Source: Cyclobacteriaceae bacterium (lineage in GTDB: Bacteria; Bacteroidota; Bacteroidia; Cytophagales; Cyclobacteriaceae). From it: 64,000 nucleotides of DNA. Below the pieces are notes generated by a model that saw only the letters and a list, made by a program, of their open reading frames with translations, did no database searches and had not been told where the DNA came from. The stretch spans positions 645,325-709,324 of the forward strand of contig JAHBTY010000003.1 in NCBI GenBank assembly GCA_019638355.1, written 5' to 3'. The translations under genes and the position numbers were made by a program. This document shows positions 54,314-63,853 of this stretch, piece after piece. The number at the start of each line of letters is the position of its first letter. Position 1 is the first letter of the stretch.

Positions 54314-56020
54314 ATGAGAACTTTAAGAAATATTATCGCAGCTATAACCATGATGGTAATAGTGGGTGCCTGCAACGAGGGCATCGACCCGATTCGGGCC
54401 GTAGCCCCCGGGCCGGATGAAACATCACCTGTTATTACGGTTACCTATCCTTTGGAAGGCACCGAAATTAAAGTGGCCGAAACATTGGTTTCAATTAATA
54501 TCAAATTTGAAGTAACAGATGATATTGAGATTAAGAACATCGTGGTGAAGATGGACGGAAACGATGTAGCCACCTTTAATGAGTTTTTGGATTACCGCAG
54601 GGCAGTAAAAGACATTTTGTACCCTGGCCTGACTACCGGCACACACGTGCTAACCATTACGGCCACCGATATGGAGAATAAGGTTACCACCAAAAACATC
54701 AACTTTGAGAAGACACCTCCATACATTCCTGTTTTTGCAGGCGAAACATTTTATATGCCTTTTGATGGTATTTACACCGAGCTGATTACCATCAGCAATG
54801 CCACCGTAGTAGGTATGCCACAATTTGCGGGCGAGGGTAAGCGTGGGGGTAACGCTTATAAAGGTGCAACCGGTGCGTATTTAAGTTATCCTACAGCCGG
54901 TTTGCTGGGCACAGAGTTTAGCGCTTCATTCTGGATGAAAGTAAATAGCACGCCTGATCGGGCAGGCGTATTGGTAGCGGGACCTCCGGGCATCAATACC
55001 CGAACCCAAGGATTCCGCTTCTTCCGCGAAAATGCCGGTGGCAAGCAGCGATTTAAACTAAATGTGGGTAATGGTACCACCGATTTCTGGTTTGATGGTG
55101 GAGCTAATGCCGATGTAGTACCTAATACAGGCGAGTGGGTTCACCTGGCATTCTCCATTTCGGCTACCAATGCTGCAGTATATATCAACGGGCAGGTAGC
55201 TTCGCAAGGGCCGCTAACCGGTGGTGTAAACTGGGCAGGTTGCGATGTGTTCTCCATCATGTCAGGAGCTCCGCGTTTCACCGAATGGAACCATAACTCA
55301 GACCTGAGCTACATGGATGAACTTCGGTTTTTCAATAAAGCGCTTACCCAAGCCGATGTGTTAGCCATTATTGGTAGCGACTATTCACCCAAATACGATG
55401 GGGAAGTGTTTTATATGCCTTTCGATGCCGATTATGGCGATTTAGTAGGCGGTGCCAATGCAACTGCGGTTGGATCACCTACGCTTGAAACGGGCAAAAA
55501 AGGAAAGGCCTTTAAGGGTGCCACCGATTCTTATTTAACTTATCCTATTGCCGGCTTAGGTTTAAGCAACGCATTCAGCATTTCATTCTGGTACAAAGCC
55601 AATACAACGCCTGATCGTGCGGGCATACTTACCGTTGGCCCGCCCGGAATCAATACCCGTACAAGTGGTTTCCGCTTGTTCCGCGAAAATGGCGCTAACG
55701 TTGTAAAGAGTAACCTGGGTATTGGAACAGGTGATTCCTGGAATGATGGTGGAGCCATTTCGGCTACTGATTGGGTATTTGTAACGATGGTAGCCGGGGG
55801 CGGATCGCATGGTATTTATGTTAACGGTACACTGTTAAGGGCCGAATCAACCTTTACCGGAAACATTAGCTGGGCCGACTGCGAGTTCATTTCGATTGGG
55901 TCGGGTGCACCACGTTTCACCGAGTGGGGCCACCTTTCCGATAATAGCTTGATTGATGAGATAAGAATATTTAACCGCAAACTAACGCAAGCGGAAATTC
56001 AGCAAATGATGAACGATTAA
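54314..56020 (+). CDS. Surface lipoprotein with two LamG-like domains
   Basis: A 568-residue lipoprotein (lipobox VGAC, Cys20) with one Ig-like domain (about 35-135, TVTYPLEGTEIKVAE-like) and two concanavalin/LamG domains (about 145-360 and 365-565) that are copies of each other: both carry GETFYMPFDG/GEVFYMPFDA, a PDRAGxLxxGPPGINTRTxGFR segment, SGAPRFTEW and a final DELRFFN/DEIRIFN. LamG domains bind carbohydrate, so this is probably the locus-specific surface glycan-binding protein, as expected third in such loci. Confidence 0.88.
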   Translation: MRTLRNIIAAITMMVIVGACNEGIDPIRAVAPGPDETSPVITVTYPLEGTEIKVAETLVSINIKFEVTDDIEIKNIVVKMDGNDVATFNEFLDYRRAVKDILYPGLTTGTHVLTITATDMENKVTTKNINFEKTPPYIPVFAGETFYMPFDGIYTELITISNATVVGMPQFAGEGKRGGNAYKGATGAYLSYPTAGLLGTEFSASFWMKVNSTPDRAGVLVAGPPGINTRTQGFRFFRENAGGKQRFKLNVGNGTTDFWFDGGANADVVPNTGEWVHLAFSISATNAAVYINGQVASQGPLTGGVNWAGCDVFSIMSGAPRFTEWNHNSDLSYMDELRFFNKALTQADVLAIIGSDYSPKYDGEVFYMPFDADYGDLVGGANATAVGSPTLETGKKGKAFKGATDSYLTYPIAGLGLSNAFSISFWYKANTTPDRAGILTVGPPGINTRTSGFRLFRENGANVVKSNLGIGTGDSWNDGGAISATDWVFVTMVAGGGSHGIYVNGTLLRAESTFTGNISWADCEFISIGSGAPRFTEWGHLSDNSLIDEIRIFNRKLTQAEIQQMMND

Positions 56021-56038
56021 GATCGTTAATAAAGATCG

Positions 56039-56057
56039 TGATGAGATACTCTCATCA
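56039..56057 (+). other. Hairpin 1 in the LamG-GH144 gap
   Basis: TGATGAGA and TCTCATCA pair perfectly (8 bp) around TAC. With hairpin 2 it lies in the 114-base gap between the binding-protein genes and the enzyme genes. Confidence 0.6.
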
Positions 56058-56095
56058 TAAATAGGGTTAATTGTTTTTTTAGGAGTTGTTTAATT

Positions 56096-56122
56096 AAGAG
56101 GATACCGAAAAGGTATCCTCTT
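56096..56122 (+). terminator. Terminator-like hairpin before the GH144 gene
   Basis: AAGAGGATACC and GGTATCCTCTT form a perfect 11-bp stem with a GAAAA loop, ending 12 bases before the next ATG. Only a short T tract follows, so it may attenuate or protect the upstream mRNA rather than stop transcription fully. Confidence 0.65.
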
Positions 56123-56134
56123 TACTTACGGGTT

Positions 56135-58105
56135 ATGGGGCGAAGATTTTTTTTAGTTGGTTTTTTCATTTCAGTTCTTTTCTTGTCGGGATGTAAAGAA
56201 GATGAACAGGTTGCAAACCTGCAGTTGGTTAATGCATTTGTTGGTTTAGAACCATTGGATATTTCTGGTGTAACGAATACCAACATACCTACCGACCCTA
56301 TTTTTACCTTAACGTTTTCTGCACCGGTAAACACCGCAGCCACTACGGCTATTCAGTTGACCAGCGATGCAGGTGCGGTAAATATTACACTCACATTTCT
56401 CAATCAGAATAAAACAATTAATGTTCAGCCAGTAGGTACCCTCAACCAGAGTACAACCTATAAACTCACTCTTACCGAACAATTACAAGGTGCCAACGGA
56501 GCAAGATTTGCTACCCGCGAAATAAATTTCAGAACCATACCTGGAAGTTTGCAATTAGTAGCCACACGAGTAAATAATGAAGTTGTAACCAATACACGCT
56601 TAACCGATATTCCGGTTACGGCATTACAGATAGAATACGATTTCAGTATTCCACTTAACCCTGCTACGGTAAACAACACCACCTTCAGAATAACCGGGCC
56701 AACAACTGTTGTGGGTTCGGTGCAACTGCTGAACGATAATAAAACTGTAAGGCTTACCTCAACCTCAACCCTTCAATACCTAAAACGATACACAACCATA
56801 ATTTCAAATGCATTAAAAGGAGCGGAAGGCCAATCATTTGCAGGCGCCCAACGCGAATTCTATACGGCATTTGATACAACACCAAAATTCCCTATCATCT
56901 CCGATGAGGAGTTACTTACATTAGTTCAGCAACAAACCTTCAAATACTTTTGGGATTTTGCACATCCGGCCAGTGGCATGGCGCGCGAACGCAATACTTC
57001 GGGCGATCTTGTTACCAGTGGTGGTTCAGGCTTTGGGTTGATGAGCATTCTTGTGGGAATTGAACGTGGTTTCATTACCCGTGCACAAGGCATTGAACGC
57101 TTCGATAAAATTCTTGACTTCCTTGAAACAGCCGATCGTTTTCATGGCGCGTGGTCGCACTGGATAAACGGTAACACCGGCAAGGTAATAGCATTTAGTG
57201 CCAACGATAATGGTGGCGATCTTGTAGAAACAGCTTTTTTAGTACAAGGATTGCTTACTGTAAGGCAATATTTAAACGCTGGTAATGCAACCGAAAATCA
57301 GCTCATAAGCCGGATTAACACCCTCTATCGTGGTGTAGAATGGGATTGGTACCGGAGAGAAAACCAAAACGTTATGTATTGGCATTGGTCGCCCGATAAG
57401 GGGTGGACCATGAATTTGCCGATACGCGGGTGGAACGAAGCCCTGATGGTTTATTTGTTGGCAGCTGCATCGCCTACGCATACCATACCCAAAACGGTTT
57501 ATGATAATGGCTGGGCAAATAATGGGGGCATACGCAATGGTAATGTTTATGAAGGCATTACGTTGCCACTGGGTTATCCATATGGTGGCCCGTTGTTTTT
57601 ATCGCAGTATTCGTTTCTTTCCTTAAACCCACATAACCTGGCCGATGCCTATTGTTCCGATTATTTTAATCAGAACAGAAGTCATTCATTAATTAATTAC
57701 AACTATTGCGTGCGCAACCCGCGTGGCTATGTTGGGTACGGTAGTTCAAATTGGGGCTTAACGGCAAGCGATAATCATCAGGGTTATAATGCACATTCAC
57801 CTACCAACGATTTGGGGGTGATTTCACCCACGGCTGCATTGGCCGCCTTTCCTTATACACCCGATGAATCTATGCGGGCACTTAAATTTTTCTATTATAC
57901 ATTGGGCGATAAGCTGTGGGGTACCTACGGTTTTTACGATGCATTTAATATAACCGAAGACTGGTACGCAAATTCTTTCCTGGCAATTGATCAAGGTCCT
58001 ATTATTATTATGATTGAAAACCATCGCACCGGTTTACTGTGGAATTTATTTATGAGTGCCCCCGAAGTGCAAGCCGGGCTTACTAAACTGGGTTTTACCT
58101 ATTGA
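56135..58105 (+). CDS. GH144-like glycosidase (glucoamylase-domain) lipoprotein
   Basis: A 656-residue lipoprotein with lipobox LSGC (Cys20) followed by KEDEQ, a good surface-export signal. Two Ig-like (Big_5/SbsA-type) domains (about 40-245) precede a (alpha/alpha)6 barrel with FKYFWDFAHPASGMARERN, GSGFGLMSILVGIERGFI, FHGAWSHWINGNTGKVI and DNGGDLVETAFLVQGLL. These are the motifs of the PF10091 glucoamylase-like family that contains GH144 endo-beta-1,2-glucanases. The enzyme would cut surface-bound glucan before import. Substrate is inferred from family and GH3 neighbour, not shown by the sequence alone. Confidence 0.87.
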   Translation: MGRRFFLVGFFISVLFLSGCKEDEQVANLQLVNAFVGLEPLDISGVTNTNIPTDPIFTLTFSAPVNTAATTAIQLTSDAGAVNITLTFLNQNKTINVQPVGTLNQSTTYKLTLTEQLQGANGARFATREINFRTIPGSLQLVATRVNNEVVTNTRLTDIPVTALQIEYDFSIPLNPATVNNTTFRITGPTTVVGSVQLLNDNKTVRLTSTSTLQYLKRYTTIISNALKGAEGQSFAGAQREFYTAFDTTPKFPIISDEELLTLVQQQTFKYFWDFAHPASGMARERNTSGDLVTSGGSGFGLMSILVGIERGFITRAQGIERFDKILDFLETADRFHGAWSHWINGNTGKVIAFSANDNGGDLVETAFLVQGLLTVRQYLNAGNATENQLISRINTLYRGVEWDWYRRENQNVMYWHWSPDKGWTMNLPIRGWNEALMVYLLAAASPTHTIPKTVYDNGWANNGGIRNGNVYEGITLPLGYPYGGPLFLSQYSFLSLNPHNLADAYCSDYFNQNRSHSLINYNYCVRNPRGYVGYGSSNWGLTASDNHQGYNAHSPTNDLGVISPTAALAAFPYTPDESMRALKFFYYTLGDKLWGTYGFYDAFNITEDWYANSFLAIDQGPIIIMIENHRTGLLWNLFMSAPEVQAGLTKLGFTY

Positions 58106-58123
58106 GTTACTAAACAAATACCT

Positions 58124-60397
58124 ATGAAATCTCCACTTCTGGTTTTAACTGTTGTTCTGCTTGCCGCCTGTGGTGGCCGTGTACAAAAACATGCGGGTAT
58201 TGATGCTCGTGTAGATTCGGTGCTGAGCTTAATGACATTGGAAGAAAAAATCGGACAGCTTAATCTTCCCTCGGCCGGGCAATTTACAACCGGTGCAGCC
58301 GAAAACTCCGACATCGCCAAAAAGATTGAGCAAGGCAACGTAGGTGGTTTATTTAACATCAAACGGGTAGCCGCTATACGCGAGATGCAACAGATAGCTG
58401 TAGAAAAGAGTAGGTTAGGTATTCCACTCATCTTCGGTATGGATGTTATTCATGGTTATGAAAGCGTATTTCCAATTCCATTGGCATTAAGTTGTAGTTG
58501 GAATATGGAGTTGATTGAACGAAGTGCGCGCATTGCCGCAACCGAAGCCAGTGCCGATGGTATTAACTGGACATTTTCACCCATGTTGGATTTATCGCGC
58601 GATCCACGCTGGGGCCGTATTTCAGAAGGAAATGGTGAGGATACTTATTTAAGTTCTGAAATTGCGAAGGCGATGGTACGCGGCTATCAAGGCAATGATC
58701 TTAATGCTAATAACACCATCATGTCGTGTGTAAAACATTATGCCTTGTATGGTGCCGCTGAGGCGGGTCGCGATTACAACACTACCGATATGAGTCGCAT
58801 ACGCATGTATAATGAATATTTTCCGCCTTATAAAGCAGCAGTAGAAGCCGGTGCCGGAAGTATTATGGCCTCATTTAATGAAATTGATGGCGTTCCGGCC
58901 ACAGCCAACAAATGGTTGCTAACCGAGGTGTTGCGTAACCAGTGGGGCTTTAAAGGTTTTGTAGTTTCGGATTATACCGGAGTAAGCGAAATGATTGCTC
59001 ACGGTATTGGTGATTTGCAAACTGTGTCGGCTCGCGCTGTACAAGCAGGTTTGGATATGGATATGGTGAGCGAAGGCTTATTAACAACCTTAAAAAAATC
59101 GGTTGAGGAAAATAAAATTACCGAAGCCGAAATTACCGAAGCCTGCCGCAGAATTCTGAAAGCAAAATTTCAATTGGGCTTGTTCGATGATCCGTACAAA
59201 TATTGCAATGAAGACCGCGCAAAGACTGAAGTTTTTACCGCTGCCAATCGTGCAGAAGCGCGTAAGGCTGCTACCGAAAGTTTTGTGTTGCTGAAGAATG
59301 AAGACGATATTTTACCAATAAAAAAATCAGGAACGATTGCACTTATTGGCCCACTGGCAAACACCCGCGAAAACATGACCGGTACCTGGAGTGTGGCCGC
59401 GCGTTTTTCGGAGTCCGTTTCTTTAATGGATGGCTTAACAAAAGCCGTTGGCAACTCCGCCAAGATAGTTTATGCAAGGGGTTCTAATCTGCATGAAGAT
59501 GCCGCTATTGAAGAAAGAGCTACCATGTTTGGTAAATCTCTGAATCGCGATAAACGTAGTGCGGAAGAAATGCGCAACGAAGCAGTACGTATTGCGCGTT
59601 CAGCCGATGTAGTAGTGGTGGCAATAGGCGAGGGTGCTGAAATGAGTGGTGAAGCTAGTAGTATAACTAATCTGGAGTTACCACAAACACAGCGCGAATT
59701 ACTGAAAGCTTTGTTACAAACAGGTAAGCCTGTGGTTGCCGTATTGTTTACAGGTAGGCCGTTGGTTTTAAAATGGGAGAACGAAAATGTTCCGGTTATT
59801 CTAAACACCTGGTTTGGCGGAAGCGAAGCCGGTGACGCAATAGCCGATGTATTGTTTGGGGCTGTTAATCCTTCCGGAAAACTCACTACTACTTTTCCAC
59901 AAAACGTAGGGCAAATACCGTTGTACTATGCGCATAAAAATACGGGCCGGCCGTTGAGTGGGCCATGGTTTCAAAAATTTCAGTCTAATTATATTGACGT
60001 CTCAAATGATCCGGTGTATCCATTTGGATTTGGTTTAAGCTATTCCACCTTCATGTATGGCGATGTAAAGTTGGATAAAACTACGATCAAGCCATCCGAA
60101 ACACTTACGGTTACGGTTGATGTTACTAACTCCGGCCAATACGATGGGGCCGAGGTGGTTCAGTTGTATGTGCGCGATTGGGTAGGCTCGGTAACGCGGC
60201 CGGTTAAAGAGTTGCGTGGATTTAAAAAAGTAATGATTAAAGCAGGTGAAACAAAAACGGTAACCTTTCAACTTACCAAAGAAGATCTTTCATTTTACAA
60301 TTACGACTTGAATTGGGTAGTTGAGCCCGGAGAGTTTAGTGTTTTGGTAGGTGGTAACTCCAGGGATGTAAAGGAGGCGAAGTTTACGCTGCAGTAA
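58124..60397 (+). CDS. bglX: GH3 beta-glucosidase (BglX-type) lipoprotein
   Basis: A 757-residue GH3 enzyme with lipobox LLAAC (Cys16). The N-terminal TIM barrel carries the nucleophile Asp in GFVVSDYTGVSE (about 285). The alpha/beta domain holds GEGAEMSGEASS, where the acid/base Glu is expected, and a fibronectin-III domain ends the protein (TVTVDVTNSGQYDGAEVVQLY in parts). It releases glucose from beta-gluco-oligosaccharides, probably in the periplasm. It follows the GH144-like gene by 18 bases and closes the locus. Confidence 0.93.
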   Translation: MKSPLLVLTVVLLAACGGRVQKHAGIDARVDSVLSLMTLEEKIGQLNLPSAGQFTTGAAENSDIAKKIEQGNVGGLFNIKRVAAIREMQQIAVEKSRLGIPLIFGMDVIHGYESVFPIPLALSCSWNMELIERSARIAATEASADGINWTFSPMLDLSRDPRWGRISEGNGEDTYLSSEIAKAMVRGYQGNDLNANNTIMSCVKHYALYGAAEAGRDYNTTDMSRIRMYNEYFPPYKAAVEAGAGSIMASFNEIDGVPATANKWLLTEVLRNQWGFKGFVVSDYTGVSEMIAHGIGDLQTVSARAVQAGLDMDMVSEGLLTTLKKSVEENKITEAEITEACRRILKAKFQLGLFDDPYKYCNEDRAKTEVFTAANRAEARKAATESFVLLKNEDDILPIKKSGTIALIGPLANTRENMTGTWSVAARFSESVSLMDGLTKAVGNSAKIVYARGSNLHEDAAIEERATMFGKSLNRDKRSAEEMRNEAVRIARSADVVVVAIGEGAEMSGEASSITNLELPQTQRELLKALLQTGKPVVAVLFTGRPLVLKWENENVPVILNTWFGGSEAGDAIADVLFGAVNPSGKLTTTFPQNVGQIPLYYAHKNTGRPLSGPWFQKFQSNYIDVSNDPVYPFGFGLSYSTFMYGDVKLDKTTIKPSETLTVTVDVTNSGQYDGAEVVQLYVRDWVGSVTRPVKELRGFKKVMIKAGETKTVTFQLTKEDLSFYNYDLNWVVEPGEFSVLVGGNSRDVKEAKFTLQ

Positions 60398-60455
60398 AAG
60401 TATGCAATAAGCAGCAGATAGATTCAGTTGAATGCCAATTGCATACTGCCTGTGC

Positions 60456-61406
60456 TTATTTTTTTTTCTTTTTACCGCCTCCTTTTTGCTTACTCATACC
60501 TCCGTGTACGCCACTGGTAGATCGGGGTGGTTTAGTATTGGCAGCTTTAAAACTTTCGGCATGGGTGGTAACCTTGGGTTTATAGGCATGTTTAATTTGC
60601 ATAATTCGAGAAATGCCAAATGAGACGGATAAAAAAATCTCTCTACGTTGTCCATAAATATCAGGAGCCCCGGGGTTGCCATTTATATCGGCCGGGCCTG
60701 CTGGATTTTTAAGTTCATTCAGATAGGTAGATTTACGCGTATCAAAAATTCCGAAGTTGGCCCGGCCGTCAAAGTTAATACTCCAGTCATCGTTCAGGTC
60801 GAAATCACTTCGTAAACCAACAGCACCAAAAAGCTGAAAAACATTTAATTTACTTTTAGGCACATATACTTGCTTATCCAATGCCGGAACAAAAACACCA
60901 TCGTAAACTATTTCATAGCCCGGATCGGTTGGAACACTAACTCCTTTCGGGTACCGTATTTTGGTAGCACCAGCCGGGGTGTTAATGGTTAAGGTTTCCT
61001 GGCCAGCAATCAGCACGCTGGGTGCTATAGCTGCCACCAGGCTCATTCTGAAAAACGACATATCGTTTACATGAAGTTTGAGTGCTACCGGCACACTCAG
61101 GTAATTCATTTGAATATCGCGTACGCCCACATCGCCACCGGTTGAATTTCGAATGATAAATTTCTGGCCTATACGAGTATAGTTTGGTGTTAGCAATATG
61201 CCATGGCCCACGCGGTCATAACCATAGGAAAAGCCAACCGGGGTAGCTTTAATTGTAAACTTGCCATAAAACCGGGGGTCTTTCTGTAAACCTTGGTCAA
61301 CTGTAATGGGGAAATTAAAGCCTCCAAAAAGTCCATAGGCTTCTACATCCTGGGCAGTAGCCGGTAAAATCAAAATTAAAAACAAGCCTGTAAAAATGGC
61401 TTTCAT
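60456..61406 (-). CDS. Outer-membrane barrel protein with lysine-rich tail
   Basis: A 316-residue protein with signal peptide (LPATAQD). The first ~260 residues show the PorT/OMP_b-brl pattern (GFSYGYDRVGHGILLTPNY, FGAVGLRSDFDLNDDW), ending SVSFGISRIM. An unusual ~50-residue hydrophilic tail follows, rich in Lys/Gly and ending KGGGKKKKK. It is convergent with the GH3 gene. Function unknown. Confidence 0.7.
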   Translation of the reverse strand: MKAIFTGLFLILILPATAQDVEAYGLFGGFNFPITVDQGLQKDPRFYGKFTIKATPVGFSYGYDRVGHGILLTPNYTRIGQKFIIRNSTGGDVGVRDIQMNYLSVPVALKLHVNDMSFFRMSLVAAIAPSVLIAGQETLTINTPAGATKIRYPKGVSVPTDPGYEIVYDGVFVPALDKQVYVPKSKLNVFQLFGAVGLRSDFDLNDDWSINFDGRANFGIFDTRKSTYLNELKNPAGPADINGNPGAPDIYGQRREIFLSVSFGISRIMQIKHAYKPKVTTHAESFKAANTKPPRSTSGVHGGMSKQKGGGKKKKK

Positions 61407-61628
61407 CCGAAAGTTTAGGTTGGGTTCAAATTCGTTCTATAAACGTCAAAAAAACCAGTTTCTGCTTATGGCAGAATTACAAAACTAAGAAATTAAGGCA
61501 ATAAATAAGGTTTCTTACCGGGCCGTTTAACGGGATTTTTGATTGTTCGTGCGGATAGAGGTAAGCACATTAAATTTATTGACCGGTAGTAAATTTTAGT
61601 TGTGAAACTGGTGGCTTGCCTAAAATGG

Positions 61629-62363
61629 CTAATAGGAACCAAACAGGGTTTTGATGTTTAAAGCCGTAAAGTTAACCTGAACAATTACCATAGAGGTATT
61701 GGCACGATTGGTTGAAAATGTGACAAAGCCGTTCTGATCTACTACTACTGAGTTACGCACTACATACTTAACCTCATCGCCCCACAAGTATAGTACTCTT
61801 AATTGAAACCCCGGGTTAGTTGTTTTAAGCGGATTGGTGTAGAATCCTAATCCAAGTCCGTAGTTAAGCCCGGTATCCTTTACGTTGTTAATAACTTCTC
61901 GCTGGTCGGTATTAAAAATTATATCGGCTACGTTTTTATCAATCTTGGTTTTGGAGTTAAACAGCTTAACACCCAGCAAGCCATCGGCAAATGGAACAAC
62001 CCTATGACTTAGGTAGCGGGGTTGTATGCGGGCCAACCCATTCCAGGTAAAAACATTGTGGGTGGTTTTTAAGGGTGGCGCTACAGAGGTTCCTTTTTGT
62101 TTTTCGTTGCCATAGGTAAAGTATCCAAAATCTACGCCCAATAAAAAAGGCGATGGTTTTTTTTCTCCTAACGGACTAACAGCAATACCTACGTTGAAGC
62201 CATACCCCAGGTTACCAAAAGAATTATTAATTACCGCTCGAAACTCGCGAGAAGGAACAGCAGTTTGAATGCCACCAAAGAAATGAACAGTAGAAAATTT
62301 TATCGAATCCTGACTTCGCGCAGCCCCTACACTAATTAATACTATCAAGGCTGCGAGTTTCAT
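61629..62363 (-). CDS. Outer-membrane protein, unknown function
   Basis: A 244-residue protein with signal peptide (AALIVLISVGAARSQ) and repeated beta strands such as LGVDFGYFTYGNEKQ and GLNYGLGLGFYTN, with FRAVINNSFGNLGYGFNVGIAV near the N-terminus. Probably an outer-membrane barrel. Its ATG shares one base with the stop of the YebC-type gene, so the two are cotranscribed and possibly coupled. Confidence 0.68.
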   Translation of the reverse strand: MKLAALIVLISVGAARSQDSIKFSTVHFFGGIQTAVPSREFRAVINNSFGNLGYGFNVGIAVSPLGEKKPSPFLLGVDFGYFTYGNEKQKGTSVAPPLKTTHNVFTWNGLARIQPRYLSHRVVPFADGLLGVKLFNSKTKIDKNVADIIFNTDQREVINNVKDTGLNYGLGLGFYTNPLKTTNPGFQLRVLYLWGDEVKYVVRNSVVVDQNGFVTFSTNRANTSMVIVQVNFTALNIKTLFGSY

Positions 62364-63070
62364 CAGGCAAGGTTGTGGTAAACGTTCTGTACGTCATCAT
62401 CAGCCTCCAGCGCGCTTACACATTCCATTACTTCATCTTGTTCTGCCTCGCTCAGTTCTTTGGTAGTGGTAGGAATGTATTGTAGTTCTGAGCTTTTAGG
62501 TTCCCAACCTTTCGACTCCAGAAATTTTTGCATGTGGCCAAACTCGGTAAACTTGGTATAAACAATTACCTCCTCTTCATCCCGCTGAATATCTTCGGCA
62601 CCGGCATCAATCAAATCCAATTCAACTTCGTCTAAATTAAGTTTGGTTGGATCGAACTTAAACACCCCGCGGTGTTCAAACATAAACATTACCGAGCCGG
62701 AGTTGCCCATGCTACCTCCGTTCTTTGAAAAATGCAGCCGCACATTGGCTACCGTGCGGGTGGGGTTATCGGTAGCGCATGCAACAATTACCGGCACCCC
62801 ATGCGGAGCATACCCTTCATAAACAATTTCCTGAAAGTCTTTTTCCTCTTTGCTGGATGCACGCTTAATCGCAGCTTCCACACGATCTTTCGGCATATTA
62901 ACACCCTTTGCATTTTGGATGGCCATGCGCAAGCGTGGATTATTATCGGGGTTGGGGCCGCCTTGTTTAACAGCAATTGCTATATCCTTTCCGATGCGCG
63001 TAAAAGCTTTGGCCATTTTATCAAAACGCGCGAACATTTTGTGTTTTCTCTTCTCGAATATACGCCCCAT
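62363..63070 (-). CDS. YebC/PmpR family transcription-translation regulator
   Basis: A 235-residue YebC-family protein: N-terminal FEKRKHKMFARFDKMAKAFTRIGKDIAIAVK (in parts), the conserved GGPNPDNNPRLRMAIQNAK, NMPKDRVEAAIKRA and YEGYAPHGVPVIVACATDN. Family members bind DNA or act at the ribosome on proline stretches. The start MGRIFEKRKH is typical. It is the first gene of the two-gene unit with the barrel protein. Confidence 0.94.
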   Translation of the reverse strand: MGRIFEKRKHKMFARFDKMAKAFTRIGKDIAIAVKQGGPNPDNNPRLRMAIQNAKGVNMPKDRVEAAIKRASSKEEKDFQEIVYEGYAPHGVPVIVACATDNPTRTVANVRLHFSKNGGSMGNSGSVMFMFEHRGVFKFDPTKLNLDEVELDLIDAGAEDIQRDEEEVIVYTKFTEFGHMQKFLESKGWEPKSSELQYIPTTTKELSEAEQDEVMECVSALEADDDVQNVYHNLA

Positions 63071-63176
63071 ATACCTATGAAATTAGGGCTGTAAAAATAG
63101 ACTTTTAGGATAGTATTCAAAAGATTTAAATCGGTAGTATGTAATTTTGGTACAAATTGAAATCTAAAATTAAAGC

Positions 63177-63785
63177 ATGGGAAAGCGTGACAAGCGTATT
63201 GATAATTACATTCTTAAGTCTGCCGATTTTGCAATACCCATTCTTACTCACTTGCGTGAATTGGTACACGTGGCCTGTCCGGAAGTAGTGGAAACAATGA
63301 AGTGGAGTTTTCCGGTGTTTGAGTATAAAGGCATTCTCTGCAATATGGCCTCCTTTAAACAACATTGTGCGTTTGGTTTTTGGAAGGCAACCTTGATGAA
63401 GGACACTACGCTTATGAAGAACGCTGCCAGTGAAACAGCTATGGGGCACTTGGGTAAGATTCAATCATTAACCGATCTGCCACCCGATAAAACATTAATT
63501 CGATTTATAAAAGAAGCTGTTAAGCTAAACGAAGCCGGAGCTAAGGTTGCGAAGAAGTCTGTCGAAAAGAAGGAACTGATCGTTCCTACCTATTTTCAAA
63601 AAGCCTTAAAGGCTGATAAGCTGGCCTTAAAAACTTTTACAAACTTTAGTTACTCCAATCAAAAAGAATATGTGGAGTGGATAACGGAAGCCAAAACCGA
63701 AGCCACGCGTGAGAAACGAATGGCCACAGCAATTGAATGGTTAGCCGAAGGCAAGGTTCGCAATTGGAAATATATTCGGAAATAA
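63177..63785 (+). CDS. YdeI/DUF1801 family protein
   Basis: A 202-residue cytoplasmic protein. The N-terminal ~125 residues match DUF1801 (ACPEVVETMKWSFPVFEYKG, MASFKQHCAFGFWKA), and the C-terminal part matches the YdeI/OmpD-associated domain (FQKALKADKLALKTFTNFSYSNQKEYVEWI in parts, then TREKRMATAIEWLAEGK). Function unknown. YdeI was linked to polymyxin tolerance in Salmonella. It is a single gene, divergent from the YebC-type gene. Confidence 0.9.
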   Translation: MGKRDKRIDNYILKSADFAIPILTHLRELVHVACPEVVETMKWSFPVFEYKGILCNMASFKQHCAFGFWKATLMKDTTLMKNAASETAMGHLGKIQSLTDLPPDKTLIRFIKEAVKLNEAGAKVAKKSVEKKELIVPTYFQKALKADKLALKTFTNFSYSNQKEYVEWITEAKTEATREKRMATAIEWLAEGKVRNWKYIRK

Positions 63786-63853
63786 CCGCTCCTAACAATT
63801 TTTATTTTCGATAACTCTTTATAGGTAGCTTCGGGAAGATAATTCCATCCAAG

